Origin: Methanospirillum stamsii
GTDB lineage: Archaea; Halobacteriota; Methanomicrobia; Methanomicrobiales; Methanospirillaceae
Length of the DNA: 64,000 nucleotides
Assembly (NCBI RefSeq): GCF_046244385.1
Contig: NZ_CP176366.1
Location: 2,666,001-2,730,000 of the forward strand
Direction of reading: 5' to 3'
Shown here piece by piece: positions 54,898-64,000 of this stretch. Position 1 is the stretch's first letter. Each line of letters starts with the position of its first letter. Made by a program: the position numbers and the translations under genes. The notes below the pieces were generated by a model, which worked only from the letters and a program-made list of their open reading frames with translations, was not told the DNA's origin and ran no database searches.

Positions 54898-57800
54898 ATG
54901 AATATCACGATGAAAGGAATAGGATTCAGTCTGTTAATCCTTCTCCTCTTTTCCTGTATGTCTCTGACTGCAGCTGAAGATGTAGAGATCAAACAACTGG
55001 TTCCGATGTTCCTTACTGGAACGCTCTACATTGATGACGATCCGGCATCTCCCGGATTAGTTGTAACTGCAATGCTGAACGAAACCGTCGCCGGAACTGC
55101 TACCGTGATTTCTGATGGTGTCTACGGGAGCGACTCACAGCCGATGATGGTTCAGGCAGGAGCTGATGAGACTCTTGAAGGTGAACCGGTTTCGTTTTAC
55201 GTGAACGGAGTTCAGTGTGAAGAAACTATCCTCTATGAACGGGGAGTTAACCGTGCACTTGACCTTCATGTATCCGGTGCAGCCTTAAATATGCTCACAG
55301 TCGTGCCAAAAGGCGGGGATGTATTCCTTGGTGAGCAGGGACTTGACATCTCCAAGACCTTAGGTTCAGGCAACATGGTGGCCTGGAAATCAGGTACTGG
55401 AAGTTACAGTGCGATTTCAATCACCAGTGCTCATTCATATTATATCAACCCGGCAACCTTTGACGGGAAGTTAGGAAACTGGTACCAGTGGGATGGAGCG
55501 AATGCAGGCGATCTTGCATTTGTAGTAAACGATCCCTCAATTGCATTCCGTGTCTGGAACCAGAATGAAAAACAGTATATCGCATCCGGAGGAAAAATCT
55601 CATCCGGAGACTTTGCAAATTTCAGAATTGATACAAATCTTGACTCTGTAATTCAACAGCGTGGAGAAGGACTTCCTGTAGAAGATCTGGGAATCATCGA
55701 TATCAATGGATATTCTAACGTTTCCAGTGAAAATTATTTAAATCTCAGAGGTACTCTCAGCGGAATTCCTGATGTTGACATTTCAATCAAGGATCTGGCC
55801 GTAGATGCAGACAGCTGGTATTGGCCGGAGAATGATGACAACTCATCCGGATGGAATACCGGAGCGTTGAATTCCGATGGAAAACGCCGGTATATCAATG
55901 GTGAGTATGGATTTTCCGCAGTAGTTGATCTGAACAATCTGAAAGAAAATTACGACAATTTTTACGGTGTTATAGTTGGAAAAACAGAAACCAGTACATC
56001 TTCTCTGAATATTGTTGACGAATCTGTTGATGTTATCGTCAATCCGGGCGATGTTACCCGAAATTCATCATTCTACGTAACAGTTGGTGGAAAGCCGAAC
56101 AAGGATTACATCATTGTCATCATGCAGTGCGACCCGGGTGTAACAGATCCGACAATGTGCTGTGCAGAAAAGATGAGTGGTGCACCCTGTGACCGCCCGC
56201 CAAAGATCCGTGAAGATCAGAGTGGTGTTTCAGCCGGAACAATAACATTTGACGATCCTGCCGGAACCACATTCCCGATTGGTGACACAAAATTATCACC
56301 AGACTGTTGTGAGAAGACCGGAAACATCAGGGATGTTGTCCCAACCGATGACAAACCATGGGCATCAAATGTCTATGCAAACGGTGTATATTACTACGCA
56401 AAGGTTCTGACAAATACAACCGGTTACCAGGTAGTTGAATTCACGGTAGGCTCCGACGTTGCACCTGACCGTTCATACCGTATACATGTTCAGAGTGTTG
56501 AAGAGACTCCTGAATCAGTAATTGACGGAGATGGAATGGTTAAGGTTAACAAGGGAGTTGTAACCATGGACATCAAGGAGGAAGCTCCGTATTACCTTGG
56601 TAATGATGTCACGCTCTCCGGTACAAACACCGACAGCGATAAAGTTTACCTCTTCATGACCGGACCATGTCAGAACGGTTGCGGTAATGATCTCCTCGGC
56701 TGGAAGACTCCGGATGCAGAAGAAAACATCATACAGCCGGGTCTTGACATGGTTGAGCTTGGTTGCAAGGAAGAATCCGACCAGTTCACAGCAATTGAAG
56801 TTCCGGTAAAGAGTGACGGCACCTGGTCATACACCTGGAAGACTGAAAAGGCACCAATTAATCCGGCAACTTACACAATCTTCGCAGCAAGCCAGCCAAT
56901 CAATGCATGTTGTCTGGATTGTGCCTGTGCAGCAACTACATCACGTACAATCATCTTCGAAGAACCCTGCTTTGATGCAGTCCTCGATCCGCAAATCGTG
57001 GAACTTCCGGTAGGATGCTGTCCGAACGGATGCAGCTGGACCGACCAGGATGCAATCATGCTGACCGGAACTGCTTGTGGATTCCCACACACCGGTGATG
57101 GTGAGAATGTAACCAAAGAGATCAACATGTGGATCTTCGGAAAGGAGAAAGTAGGTAATGACAAGTATGTCAATGCCAGAATTCCGGTCTACTGTGATGA
57201 TACCTTTGAGATAAACCTGCTCAATTACATAAGCCTCTGTGACCTCAAGCCAGGTGAATACAGCATCATACTCCAGCACCCGATGTACAACCACAAGTTT
57301 GACATGGTAAAGGAGACTGATGTCCGGACACCGATTGAAGGAAACCGTATCTGGATGGTAACTTCTTATCCTGATGAGTGGAGCAAGCTCTTCCCACTTG
57401 AAGGACAGGGTTACTATGAAGGTGAAAAGGCTGTTAAAGCCATAACTGACTTCCTTGATGAGCGTCTTGTGGATGACAAGTACATTGTCCTTCCGCTCAC
57501 GATTGTAAATGACGGTGTTCCGACTGCAGACTTTAGTGGAACCCCGACCCAGGGTGGAAAACCCCTGGAAGTCCAATTTACTGACAAGTCTGTCGGAAAG
57601 GATCTGAATCAGTGGTCCTGGAGCTTTGGTGATGGAACAATCTCAACCGAAGTCAATCCAAAACACACCTATTCAGATGACGGTGTATACACCGTTTCCC
57701 TCACGGTGATGAACAAAGAAGGTCTTGAGGATACGGTTACAAAGACCGATTACATCACGGTAAGAGAGCCAAAAATTTCCGCAGACTTCATCGGAAGCCC

Positions 57801-58566
57801 GACTTCAGGGGCTTCCCCTCTCAATGTTAAGTTTACTGACAAGTCAACCGGAGAACCAACGAACTGGTTCTGGGACTTTGGTGACGGCTATACCTCCGCA
57901 GGAGTTCAGAACCCGTCACATACGTACACCTTTGGTGGAAAGTACACGGTTACTCTGACAGTCACCCTCGGAGATGAAATGGATCGTGAAACCAAGACCG
58001 ATTATATCACGGTTATTGGTGGTCCACAACCGACTCCGACCATCGGACCATATGATCCGACGAAAGTTCAGCTCTTCAGTGGCTGGAACTTTATTTCAGT
58101 GGCACGGACACTCTCTGATGCCACCAGCAATGCCAGTGTGGTCTTCAAGGATGTCCCAACCGGAGGACATGCAATCTGGGCATATGATCCATACAAGCAG
58201 TACTGGGACCAGGTCCTGACCGGAACTGAAATCACACCGCTGTATGGATACTGGATCTATTCAGTAACTCCATATACCATTAATCTGCAATTCAAGAACG
58301 ATCCGGTCAGTGCTCCACCGACCCGAAGCCTTCCAAGCGGATGGGCAGCAATCGGATTTACCGGTGGCACTCCGGCAACAGCAAAGGACACCCTGAAATC
58401 TGTGAAGGATGGATGGATTTACACTCGTGGATATGATGCACAGCATCAGCAGTGGGAGTCTACCATCGTGAACGGTGGACAAGGTGAAAACACCTATCTC
58501 TTCCCATCGAAGGGATACTGGTTGTACATGGAGACGCCAGGAACACTGGCAGCCATTGGTGTGTGA
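54898..58566 (+). CDS. Cysteine-rich PKD envelope protein B (DUF3821-like)
   Basis: The 1222-residue protein begins with a signal peptide (IGFSLLILLLFSCMSLTAA). Residues 35-125 match the recurring beta domain of the next two genes (PMFLTGTLYIDDDPASPGLV). Then, from about 139 (GDVFLGEQGLDISKT), it is a full-length paralogue of protein A, with matching cysteine stretches (MCCAEKMSGAPCDRPP, CCLDCACA, VGCCPNGC). I count 21 cysteines outside the signal peptide. Two PKD domains start near 875 and 959, and the C-terminal domain (FSGWNFISVART) near 1056. The ATG lies one base after the stop of gene A with GGAGGGG before it, so translation is coupled. Confidence 0.82.
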   Translation: MNITMKGIGFSLLILLLFSCMSLTAAEDVEIKQLVPMFLTGTLYIDDDPASPGLVVTAMLNETVAGTATVISDGVYGSDSQPMMVQAGADETLEGEPVSFYVNGVQCEETILYERGVNRALDLHVSGAALNMLTVVPKGGDVFLGEQGLDISKTLGSGNMVAWKSGTGSYSAISITSAHSYYINPATFDGKLGNWYQWDGANAGDLAFVVNDPSIAFRVWNQNEKQYIASGGKISSGDFANFRIDTNLDSVIQQRGEGLPVEDLGIIDINGYSNVSSENYLNLRGTLSGIPDVDISIKDLAVDADSWYWPENDDNSSGWNTGALNSDGKRRYINGEYGFSAVVDLNNLKENYDNFYGVIVGKTETSTSSLNIVDESVDVIVNPGDVTRNSSFYVTVGGKPNKDYIIVIMQCDPGVTDPTMCCAEKMSGAPCDRPPKIREDQSGVSAGTITFDDPAGTTFPIGDTKLSPDCCEKTGNIRDVVPTDDKPWASNVYANGVYYYAKVLTNTTGYQVVEFTVGSDVAPDRSYRIHVQSVEETPESVIDGDGMVKVNKGVVTMDIKEEAPYYLGNDVTLSGTNTDSDKVYLFMTGPCQNGCGNDLLGWKTPDAEENIIQPGLDMVELGCKEESDQFTAIEVPVKSDGTWSYTWKTEKAPINPATYTIFAASQPINACCLDCACAATTSRTIIFEEPCFDAVLDPQIVELPVGCCPNGCSWTDQDAIMLTGTACGFPHTGDGENVTKEINMWIFGKEKVGNDKYVNARIPVYCDDTFEINLLNYISLCDLKPGEYSIILQHPMYNHKFDMVKETDVRTPIEGNRIWMVTSYPDEWSKLFPLEGQGYYEGEKAVKAITDFLDERLVDDKYIVLPLTIVNDGVPTADFSGTPTQGGKPLEVQFTDKSVGKDLNQWSWSFGDGTISTEVNPKHTYSDDGVYTVSLTVMNKEGLEDTVTKTDYITVREPKISADFIGSPTSGASPLNVKFTDKSTGEPTNWFWDFGDGYTSAGVQNPSHTYTFGGKYTVTLTVTLGDEMDRETKTDYITVIGGPQPTPTIGPYDPTKVQLFSGWNFISVARTLSDATSNASVVFKDVPTGGHAIWAYDPYKQYWDQVLTGTEITPLYGYWIYSVTPYTINLQFKNDPVSAPPTRSLPSGWAAIGFTGGTPATAKDTLKSVKDGWIYTRGYDAQHQQWESTIVNGGQGENTYLFPSKGYWLYMETPGTLAAIGV

Positions 58567-58572
58567 GGTATC

Positions 58573-61005
58573 ATGAATACAGGAACAGTAGCCGCCCTGA
58601 CGGCACTGGCTACACTCCTCCTGTTTTCTTCAGTACTTGTCTGTTCTGCCGGGGCTCCGGCACTTCCCTGTGAGTTTTACGGAACTGTAACCATTGACGG
58701 CTCCCCTGCACCGGTAGGGACTATTTTATCAGCAAAGATCAATGATGCAGAACGAGGCCGGTATGTGCTTGAAGAAGCAGGAAAGTATGGAGGGCCGGGA
58801 ACTTTTGATCAACGACTCAAGATTGTCGCAGAAGACAGTGATTTATCTGGAGGAAGTCCGAAGGTAACCTTTTGGATAGATGGTCAGAAAGCCTGGCAGG
58901 AAACAACTTTCCAGCCTGGAATTAGTCTTAATCTCGATCTTTCAATTGGAGGAGAAGCGCCTTCAGTCACATCCATTCCTGCTGAAACGACAGAAATTGT
59001 CCCAGAAGAAAGCACAGAAAAAACCGGAGAAGAGATTGTTTCTGATCCGGTTATTGTGGATGACAAAACTGAATCCAAAATTTCAGAGCCGGCAATTAGT
59101 GACATGCCTCCCCAGCTTCCGGAGATGATGAATCCTGTGGTAACTGAACCACCGGTATCTTCAGTGTCACCGCTGGTAGCTGATTTTATCGCTGATCCAT
59201 TATCCGGAATGGTGCCACTCACGGTAACCTTCACTGATCTTTCCATCGGCGGGCCAACCCTCTGGTCATGGGACTTTGGTGATGGAACAACTGATACCAT
59301 CTCTAACCCGGTTCATCAGTATATGCTGCCTGGAACGTATTCCGTCACTCTTACTGTTTCAAACACTGATGGCAGTGCATCTATCATCAAAGAACAGTAC
59401 ATTACGGCATCCGGTTCCGGGGGAATACTCAAGGCAGATTTCACTGCAACTCCTGTGACCGGGCAGGCACCTTTGAAAGTTCAGTTTACCGATAAATCTT
59501 CAGGCAGTCCTACGTTATTTGCCTGGAGCTTTGGAGATGGCACTGGAGATTCCGCACAAAACCCTGTTCATACGTATGATAAGGATGGGAAATATTCGGT
59601 TAATCTGACGGTTGCTGATGCAGTTGGTCTGGATTCAACCGAATCCAAAGAAGATTATATCGTAGTCGGGCCGATAACTCCGAAACCAACAATGACTCCG
59701 ATTGCAGTTCCATCAGTTCCACAGACCTTTGTAGGGACGATTGAGATTTATGGAACTCCGATTCAAAGTGGAGGCACGGTAGAAGCAAGAGCTCCGGGAT
59801 ATGAATTATCCGGACAATTCAATCCAATCAAGACTGCAAAAGGAGTTTTTGGAAAGATTGGTACATTCTCTCCAAAATTACAGGTTCAGGGAATTCCGGA
59901 AGGCACTGAAATTGAGTTTTATGTAGCTGATCAGTATAACCGGATGAGCAGGGCTTACATTCTTCAGGATGACGGGTCTTATCTCTGGACGGTTCCTTAT
60001 CAGCCAGGACAGGAAACAATTCTTCGTCTGGCAGTACTGAAAAATTCGCCAGAAGAAATTCCACCCATTCCGGTAACTCCTTCTCCGACTGAGTGTGCCG
60101 GTATTCCCTCAATTCCGATGAGCATCCAGGGAGATGTCAGAATTACTGATGGCACAGAATTCCTGGATGCTGAAGGAGTCTGCCACAATTGCCAGCCAAA
60201 CATCAGAGTTGGTGGGCAGATTGAGGCACGGATTGATGGATATGATGTATCAGGTCCGGAAAATCCATTTACAATGGTTTCTGCAGCTTACTTTGGTAGT
60301 GGGAACAGCAGCTGGGCAGATAAACTGACCATCCAGGGAAAATGCCTTCCAGATGATGCAAAGATAACCTTCTGGGTAAAGGATGATGGATGGCCGCAGT
60401 ATACTCAGGCCTGGCTCATCAATGAGAATACCGATGACAATGAAACGATTACGTATCTGAACGAAACACGGGAAATTCCCTACGAAGGTGGAATATCCCG
60501 GACCGTTCATCTCTGGGCCGGACCACTTCCGACAGTTCCACAAACCCCGACACCAACTCCGACTCCTGCAGCATGGGAACCCCAGCATTTCTATGGAAAG
60601 GCTGAGTTTAATGGGTATCCACTCCGGGTCGGTGACCGGGTCATGGCTACCCGTGAAGGCATTGATCTTTCAAACCCGACAAATCCTGTTTCTGTTCTCA
60701 CCTTTGGCGAATATGGAAACCCGGTTGAAAAAGATATGCTGACGGTTGATGTACCATACGGGTCTATCGAGCAGCGTGATCCGATTTCATTCTGGATAAA
60801 GCCTCAGGAATATGAATACTGGTACAAAGCGGAAGTGAAAAACCCATTATCCAGTGCTCCCTGGAGTGATACGTATCCGTTTACTCCCGGATCAATTACG
60901 AACCTGGATTTAATGTCTTCAGACCGTGCTGATTTCATGTATTTCGATGATATCGTGGAATCTATAAGTAACGTAATCCTGCCGGATGATTACTCCGGCT
61001 GGTAA
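58573..61005 (+). CDS. Secreted protein with four copies of an unnamed beta domain and two PKD domains
   Basis: The 810-residue protein has a signal peptide (ALATLLLFSSVLVCSAGA). Residues 30-130 form a domain starting LPCEFYGTVTIDGSPAPVGT and ending in FQPGISLNLDLSIGG. Two PKD domains lie near 200-280 and 285-370 (WSWDFGDGTT, FAWSFGDGTG). Three more copies of the first domain follow, near 380-490 (VPQTFVGTIEIYGTPIQ), 510-655 and 665-795 (HFYGKAEFNGYPLRVGD). Linkers are Pro/Thr-rich. The domain pattern is FxGxxxIxGxPxxxGxxVxA ... G ... F ... Y-x-P-G. I cannot name it. It starts 6 bp after gene B with GAGGT as ribosome site. Confidence 0.8.
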   Translation: MNTGTVAALTALATLLLFSSVLVCSAGAPALPCEFYGTVTIDGSPAPVGTILSAKINDAERGRYVLEEAGKYGGPGTFDQRLKIVAEDSDLSGGSPKVTFWIDGQKAWQETTFQPGISLNLDLSIGGEAPSVTSIPAETTEIVPEESTEKTGEEIVSDPVIVDDKTESKISEPAISDMPPQLPEMMNPVVTEPPVSSVSPLVADFIADPLSGMVPLTVTFTDLSIGGPTLWSWDFGDGTTDTISNPVHQYMLPGTYSVTLTVSNTDGSASIIKEQYITASGSGGILKADFTATPVTGQAPLKVQFTDKSSGSPTLFAWSFGDGTGDSAQNPVHTYDKDGKYSVNLTVADAVGLDSTESKEDYIVVGPITPKPTMTPIAVPSVPQTFVGTIEIYGTPIQSGGTVEARAPGYELSGQFNPIKTAKGVFGKIGTFSPKLQVQGIPEGTEIEFYVADQYNRMSRAYILQDDGSYLWTVPYQPGQETILRLAVLKNSPEEIPPIPVTPSPTECAGIPSIPMSIQGDVRITDGTEFLDAEGVCHNCQPNIRVGGQIEARIDGYDVSGPENPFTMVSAAYFGSGNSSWADKLTIQGKCLPDDAKITFWVKDDGWPQYTQAWLINENTDDNETITYLNETREIPYEGGISRTVHLWAGPLPTVPQTPTPTPTPAAWEPQHFYGKAEFNGYPLRVGDRVMATREGIDLSNPTNPVSVLTFGEYGNPVEKDMLTVDVPYGSIEQRDPISFWIKPQEYEYWYKAEVKNPLSSAPWSDTYPFTPGSITNLDLMSSDRADFMYFDDIVESISNVILPDDYSGW

Positions 61006-61043
61006 AACCAGAAATGGGAAATATCCCTTTTTTTCATGATATT

Positions 61044-61583
61044 ATGACAACCAAATATTCTCTCTGGATACCGGCTCTTCTCGCTGCCGGTGTATGTATC
61101 GCATTATGTGGCCTTGTATCTGCATCTTCACCCCAGCTTCCGTGTGAATTTTATGGGACAGTTGCTATTCAGGGTTCTCCTGCTCCGGCAGGATCAGTAA
61201 TTACTGCCTATGTCAACGGAACCCTTCAGGGATCAATTACCATGACTCAGGCAGGTAGTTTTGGAGGTATGGGAACCTTTGATGAACGGTTGATAGTGAT
61301 GACCGGAGAAAATGATTTTGCAAATGGTGTTCCGGCAATTACTTTCAAAATTAATGATAAAACCGCTGACCAGACTGCTACATATCAGCCTGGTGCAAGT
61401 TCTGCGATAAACCTTACTGTAGGAGGACCGGCTGTTACTGCTCCGGTAACTAACACCACAACTCCGGTTATTGTATCACAGGTTCCGGCAACTCCGGCTC
61501 CTGCTCCGGTTCAAAGCCAGAGTGTGCAGACGGTAAATGTAACACCCACACAGCCGTTGGTCCAGCAGGTTCAGGCCCAATAA
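61044..61583 (+). CDS. Secreted single-domain protein with Pro/Gln/Thr tail
   Basis: From ATG 61044 the protein is 179 residues: signal peptide (YSLWIPALLAAGVCIALCGLVSA), one copy of the unnamed domain (LPCEFYGTVAIQGSPAPAGS to YQPGASSAINLTVGG), and a tail of about 50 residues rich in Pro, Thr, Val and Gln (TPVIVSQVPATPAPAPVQSQ). The tail looks disordered and could be glycosylated or span a wall layer. It is the fourth gene of the envelope operon, 38 bp after the third. An in-frame ATG at 61014 lies before the signal peptide and is unlikely. Confidence 0.75.
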   Translation: MTTKYSLWIPALLAAGVCIALCGLVSASSPQLPCEFYGTVAIQGSPAPAGSVITAYVNGTLQGSITMTQAGSFGGMGTFDERLIVMTGENDFANGVPAITFKINDKTADQTATYQPGASSAINLTVGGPAVTAPVTNTTTPVIVSQVPATPAPAPVQSQSVQTVNVTPTQPLVQQVQAQ

Positions 61584-61871
61584 ATCTAATTTTTTAAGTT
61601 ATTCTTCTTCAGGTTTTTTTTAAAAGCACCAAATCACCCGGCAAACACATCACTTCTGAAATCTTTATTTATTTCAAATACTACAAGGGTGAAATGTACA
61701 TTAACTTCAATATGTAAAAAGAGATAAATTCTGGAGAAATTTAACTAACCCTTCCATTATGATTTTCGATATCCTTTTTTATTTGTGGTCGGATATTACA
61801 TTTGTAAGTTTGTCCTATATGGATCTTGAACCAATGAGATATCGTTTTAGAAAAAGAATAATCGGTGCGTA
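61584..61871. other. Intergenic stretch after the envelope operon
   Basis: Nearly 290 bp of AT-rich sequence contain no supported gene. T-rich runs at 61590 and 61613-61621 may end the operon transcript. Confidence 0.4.
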
Positions 61872-62027
61872 ATGGATCACCAAACAAGAATTCTCACAAT
61901 TTATTCAGATATTGACAGATTTTTCCGTGATTTTGAAATAATTACTTCGGAAAGTACCACAGGTGATGGTGACGTTACACGGTTTCATGCAAAATCGATG
62001 ATATTAAAAATTTTATCGCCAGAATGA
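61872..62027 (+). CDS. Possible 51-residue ORF, transposase-like start
   Basis: ATG at 61872 opens MDHQTRILTIYSDIDRFFRDFE, ending at a TGA at 62025-62027. The first 20 residues resemble the start of some transposases (a short helix with IYxDIDxF), but nothing else follows. It may be a remnant of an insertion element, or chance. Confidence 0.25.
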   Translation: MDHQTRILTIYSDIDRFFRDFEIITSESTTGDGDVTRFHAKSMILKILSPE

Positions 62028-62262
62028 AAGATAGTATCCGGTAATAATTATCTTTTTTTGCCAAGTATGTGATTAATTACACATTATTCCTTGATTTATT
62101 GTGATCATTATTCACATTATTCATTACTTAATATGTGATCTTTCTTTCAATCATCCTTATGTATATGTGATGTCTCTTAGTACCTAGAGCACATCATGGA
62201 GAGATTATTACTACAAAGTCTTCATTCCTGGCGAAACAAAAAAAAACCGTCTCCCATTAATT

Positions 62263-63522
62263 TTGAAAGGAGCAAGACAGGTAGGAAAAACCTGGATCCT
62301 GAAGGAATTAGGAAGGACTGGTTTTAAAGACTTTCTCTATATTAATTTTGAAAATAATCCAACGATGTCTGATTTATTCGAAGGTTCCATTAATCCCCAT
62401 AGAATTATTGAATATCTCGGAGCACTTCACGGGAAAAAAATTATTCCCGAGGATACCCTCCTGATATTTGATGAAATTCAGGAAGTCCCACGAGCCCTGA
62501 CATCTCTAAAATATTTTGCAGAAGAAGCACCTGAATATCCAATCTGCTCTGCAGGATCATTACTTGGAATTGCACTTCATGAGGGCACATCATTTCCTGT
62601 CGGAAAAGTAGACATTCTGACACTCGAGCCCCTGACATTCCATGAATTTCTTCTTGCTAATGATGAACATGAATTACTTTTATCTCTACAAAATAGCGGA
62701 TTAGAGCCGCTTCCTCTACCTCTCATAGAGAAATTGGACGATTACCTGAAAAAATATTTTATCATAGGAGGAATGCCCGCAGCGTTGAATACCTGGATTG
62801 AACAGCATGATTTTTTCCAGGTTGAAATAACGTTAAAAAGTATTTTAGATACGTACCAACAGGATTTCTCGAAACATGCACCCCGTTCGATGGTCCCAAA
62901 GCTTCGGTTTATCTGGAATAGTATTCCTTCACAACTTGCAAGGGAGAATAAAAAATTCCTTTATAGGTTTGTAAGGAGTGGTGCCAGAGCTCGTGAATAT
63001 GAAGATGCGTTATTATGGCTATTGGATTGTGGGCTCATCAGACGGGTTGGAAGAATCACAAAGGGAGCGATGCCTATGAAAGCATATGAAGATCTTCATG
63101 ATTTTAAGATTTATCATCTTGATGGTGGTTTGCTCCGGGTCATGAGCCAACTCCCCTTTCAGGTTATTCTGGAACGAAATAAGGTTTTTGAGGAGTTTAA
63201 CGGTGCATTAACTCAACAGTATGTTCTTCAGCAACTTTCATCGATAATTCCCGATTCAATCTATTACTGGACATCAGAAGCGACAGCTGAAGTTGATTTT
63301 ATTTTTTCCGATGGTACTGCAATAATTCCTGTCGAAGTGAAAGCTGGAGTGAATGTCAAGGCTAAGAGCCTCAGGGTGTATATGGACCGGTATAAGCCGC
63401 AGATTGCCATTAGGACTTCCCTTTCTAATGTTCATCGTGACGGTTCGCTTTTAAACATCCCGCTTTCAATGGTTTTTCACATGGAACGATACCTTGAACT
63501 CTGTAAAAAACCCGGTCCATAA
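62263..63522 (+). CDS. AAA+ ATPase with DUF4143 domain, frameshifted N-terminus
   Basis: The protein has a Walker A motif (GARQVGKTW, residues 3-11 from the TTG), Walker B (TLLIFDEIQEVPRAL near 66), and a sensor (ICSAGSLLGIALHEG near 94). The C-terminal DUF4143 domain runs from about 230 to 419 with YYWTSEATAEVDFIFSDG and IPVEVKAGVNVKAKSL. These proteins are stand-alone archaeal ATPases of unclear role. The natural N-terminus, MERLLLQSLHSWRNKK, starts at ATG 62196 in another frame. A run of nine A at 62238-62246 causes the shift; with eight A it would continue into NRLPLILKGARQVGKTW. Either the gene is broken, is expressed from TTG, or the run is miscounted. Confidence 0.8.
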   Translation: MKGARQVGKTWILKELGRTGFKDFLYINFENNPTMSDLFEGSINPHRIIEYLGALHGKKIIPEDTLLIFDEIQEVPRALTSLKYFAEEAPEYPICSAGSLLGIALHEGTSFPVGKVDILTLEPLTFHEFLLANDEHELLLSLQNSGLEPLPLPLIEKLDDYLKKYFIIGGMPAALNTWIEQHDFFQVEITLKSILDTYQQDFSKHAPRSMVPKLRFIWNSIPSQLARENKKFLYRFVRSGARAREYEDALLWLLDCGLIRRVGRITKGAMPMKAYEDLHDFKIYHLDGGLLRVMSQLPFQVILERNKVFEEFNGALTQQYVLQQLSSIIPDSIYYWTSEATAEVDFIFSDGTAIIPVEVKAGVNVKAKSLRVYMDRYKPQIAIRTSLSNVHRDGSLLNIPLSMVFHMERYLELCKKPGP

Positions 63523-63613
63523 ACAGCATTCAATCTAGAGGTACCCAACCCTTGTTCAATATTGAAATATGAAATTGCCGTGACTAAAATGAACTATTAC
63601 TAGATTTGCTCTC

Positions 63614-63956
63614 CTAACTGAACCCTTCCTGTGGCACCAGGATCTCAAACCGGGTTTTCTTCCCAGATACCTCTGTCTCCATTATGGCAATATCGCGAAT
63701 CGCGAGTATTTTCCGATAATGAAGAGTTAAAGCCTTAAATTTTTCCCAAATCTATTCATGAATCTATGTTTTCTGGTAATTCGGAATACTTGTTTGTCAT
63801 CTTTCCATGTGATCAGAATGATCCTGCTTATAGAAGCACAGCGAATAATTACTGTTGTGACCCCTTCACATGACGGATCGTTTTGTCCATCGCATTTTGA
63901 AAGACCTTTCCGATTATTGGGCTAATCATTAATTCAAAAAAATCCGGAGTGAACTT
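63614..63956 (-). pseudogene. Decayed C-terminal part of a histidine kinase
   Basis: Minus-strand pieces in different frames match the HATPase end of methanogen sensor kinases: ISPIIGKVFQNAMDKTIRHV (N box), LITWKDD, FGKNLRL and AIRDIAIMETEVSGKKTRFE followed by ILVPQEGFS with a TAG at 63614-63616. Compare LEKVLYNLVDNSVRHG and FGKNTGLGLFLIREI in the kinase at 26 kb. Frameshifts and loss of the DNGIG and GLGL motifs show it is dead. Confidence 0.65.
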
Positions 63957-64000
63957 ATCGGGCAAGTTCTACCAGGAATGCATAATAGGAATTAAACGGA

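Noticed and set aside
56871..57576. Two overlapping minus-strand frames of 100 and 211 codons
   Set aside because: They are antisense to the cysteine-rich protein B gene, which has a signal peptide, a paralogue and operon context.

Overview
The window looks like a chromosome segment of a hydrogenotrophic methanogen of the order Methanomicrobiales, most likely Methanospirillum or a close relative. The evidence is coenzyme F420 biosynthesis genes (cofC, cofG), an archaeal CTP-dependent riboflavin kinase with a DNA-binding head, a citramalate-type isoleucine route, an archaellin, methanogen PAS sensor kinases, and a large set of secreted PKD, IPT/TIG and NHL proteins of the kind these sheathed methanogens carry. 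The genus is inferred from gene content; no rRNA is present. I found no tRNA or rRNA gene and no CRISPR array.

Layout. 1-1.9 kb holds small, partly broken genes, including a PIN-domain toxin pair and a YkgJ-type cysteine-cluster protein. 2.0-8.7 kb is core metabolism: rbkR-ribB (riboflavin), a flippase-like membrane protein, a glycosyltransferase, a PPC-domain protein, cofC, a cofG-purC fusion and a ferredoxin:thioredoxin reductase catalytic subunit. 8.7-9.2 kb is a damaged HEPN/nucleotidyltransferase pair. 9.7-13.7 kb holds a DUF4013 membrane protein, a universal stress protein, a DUF1805 protein, a glycosyltransferase and an orphan CARF-HEPN (Csx1/TM1812-like) protein. 13.7-19.5 kb is branched-chain amino acid synthesis: ilvC, then cimA-ilvB-ilvH as one operon, with an AIM24-like gene between. 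19.5-31.9 kb mixes envelope and signalling genes: a PKD membrane protein with a coupled partner, a secreted protein, an M28 peptidase, an isolated archaellin, a metallo-hydrolase beside a PAS histidine kinase, a MASE1-like membrane protein, a PHP hydrolase, a cardiolipin synthase and a GNAT acetyltransferase.

32-39 kb is AT-rich accessory DNA: toxin-antitoxin modules in different states of decay, a transposase gene broken by one stop codon, a DUF4143 ATPase fragment and long gene-poor stretches. Where a pair has decayed, the antitoxin reading frame is kept and the toxin is lost; this happens three times (8.8, 33.5 and 38.8 kb).

39.4-61.6 kb is a 22-kb island of secreted proteins, all on the + strand: a papain-like protease, a C39-like protease with tandem IPT/TIG repeats, a 12-repeat NHL protein, a large PKD protein, and a tight four-gene operon (51.1-61.6 kb). 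That operon encodes two cysteine-rich paralogous giants and two proteins built from a recurring roughly 100-residue domain I do not recognise. It is the strongest candidate in the window for an undescribed system, probably an envelope structure. The window ends with a frameshifted AAA/DUF4143 ATPase and a decayed histidine kinase.

Several genes are broken exactly at A/T homopolymers (A7, A8, A9) and one start codon is displaced by a 4-bp tandem duplication. These deserve a check against raw reads before being read as biology.
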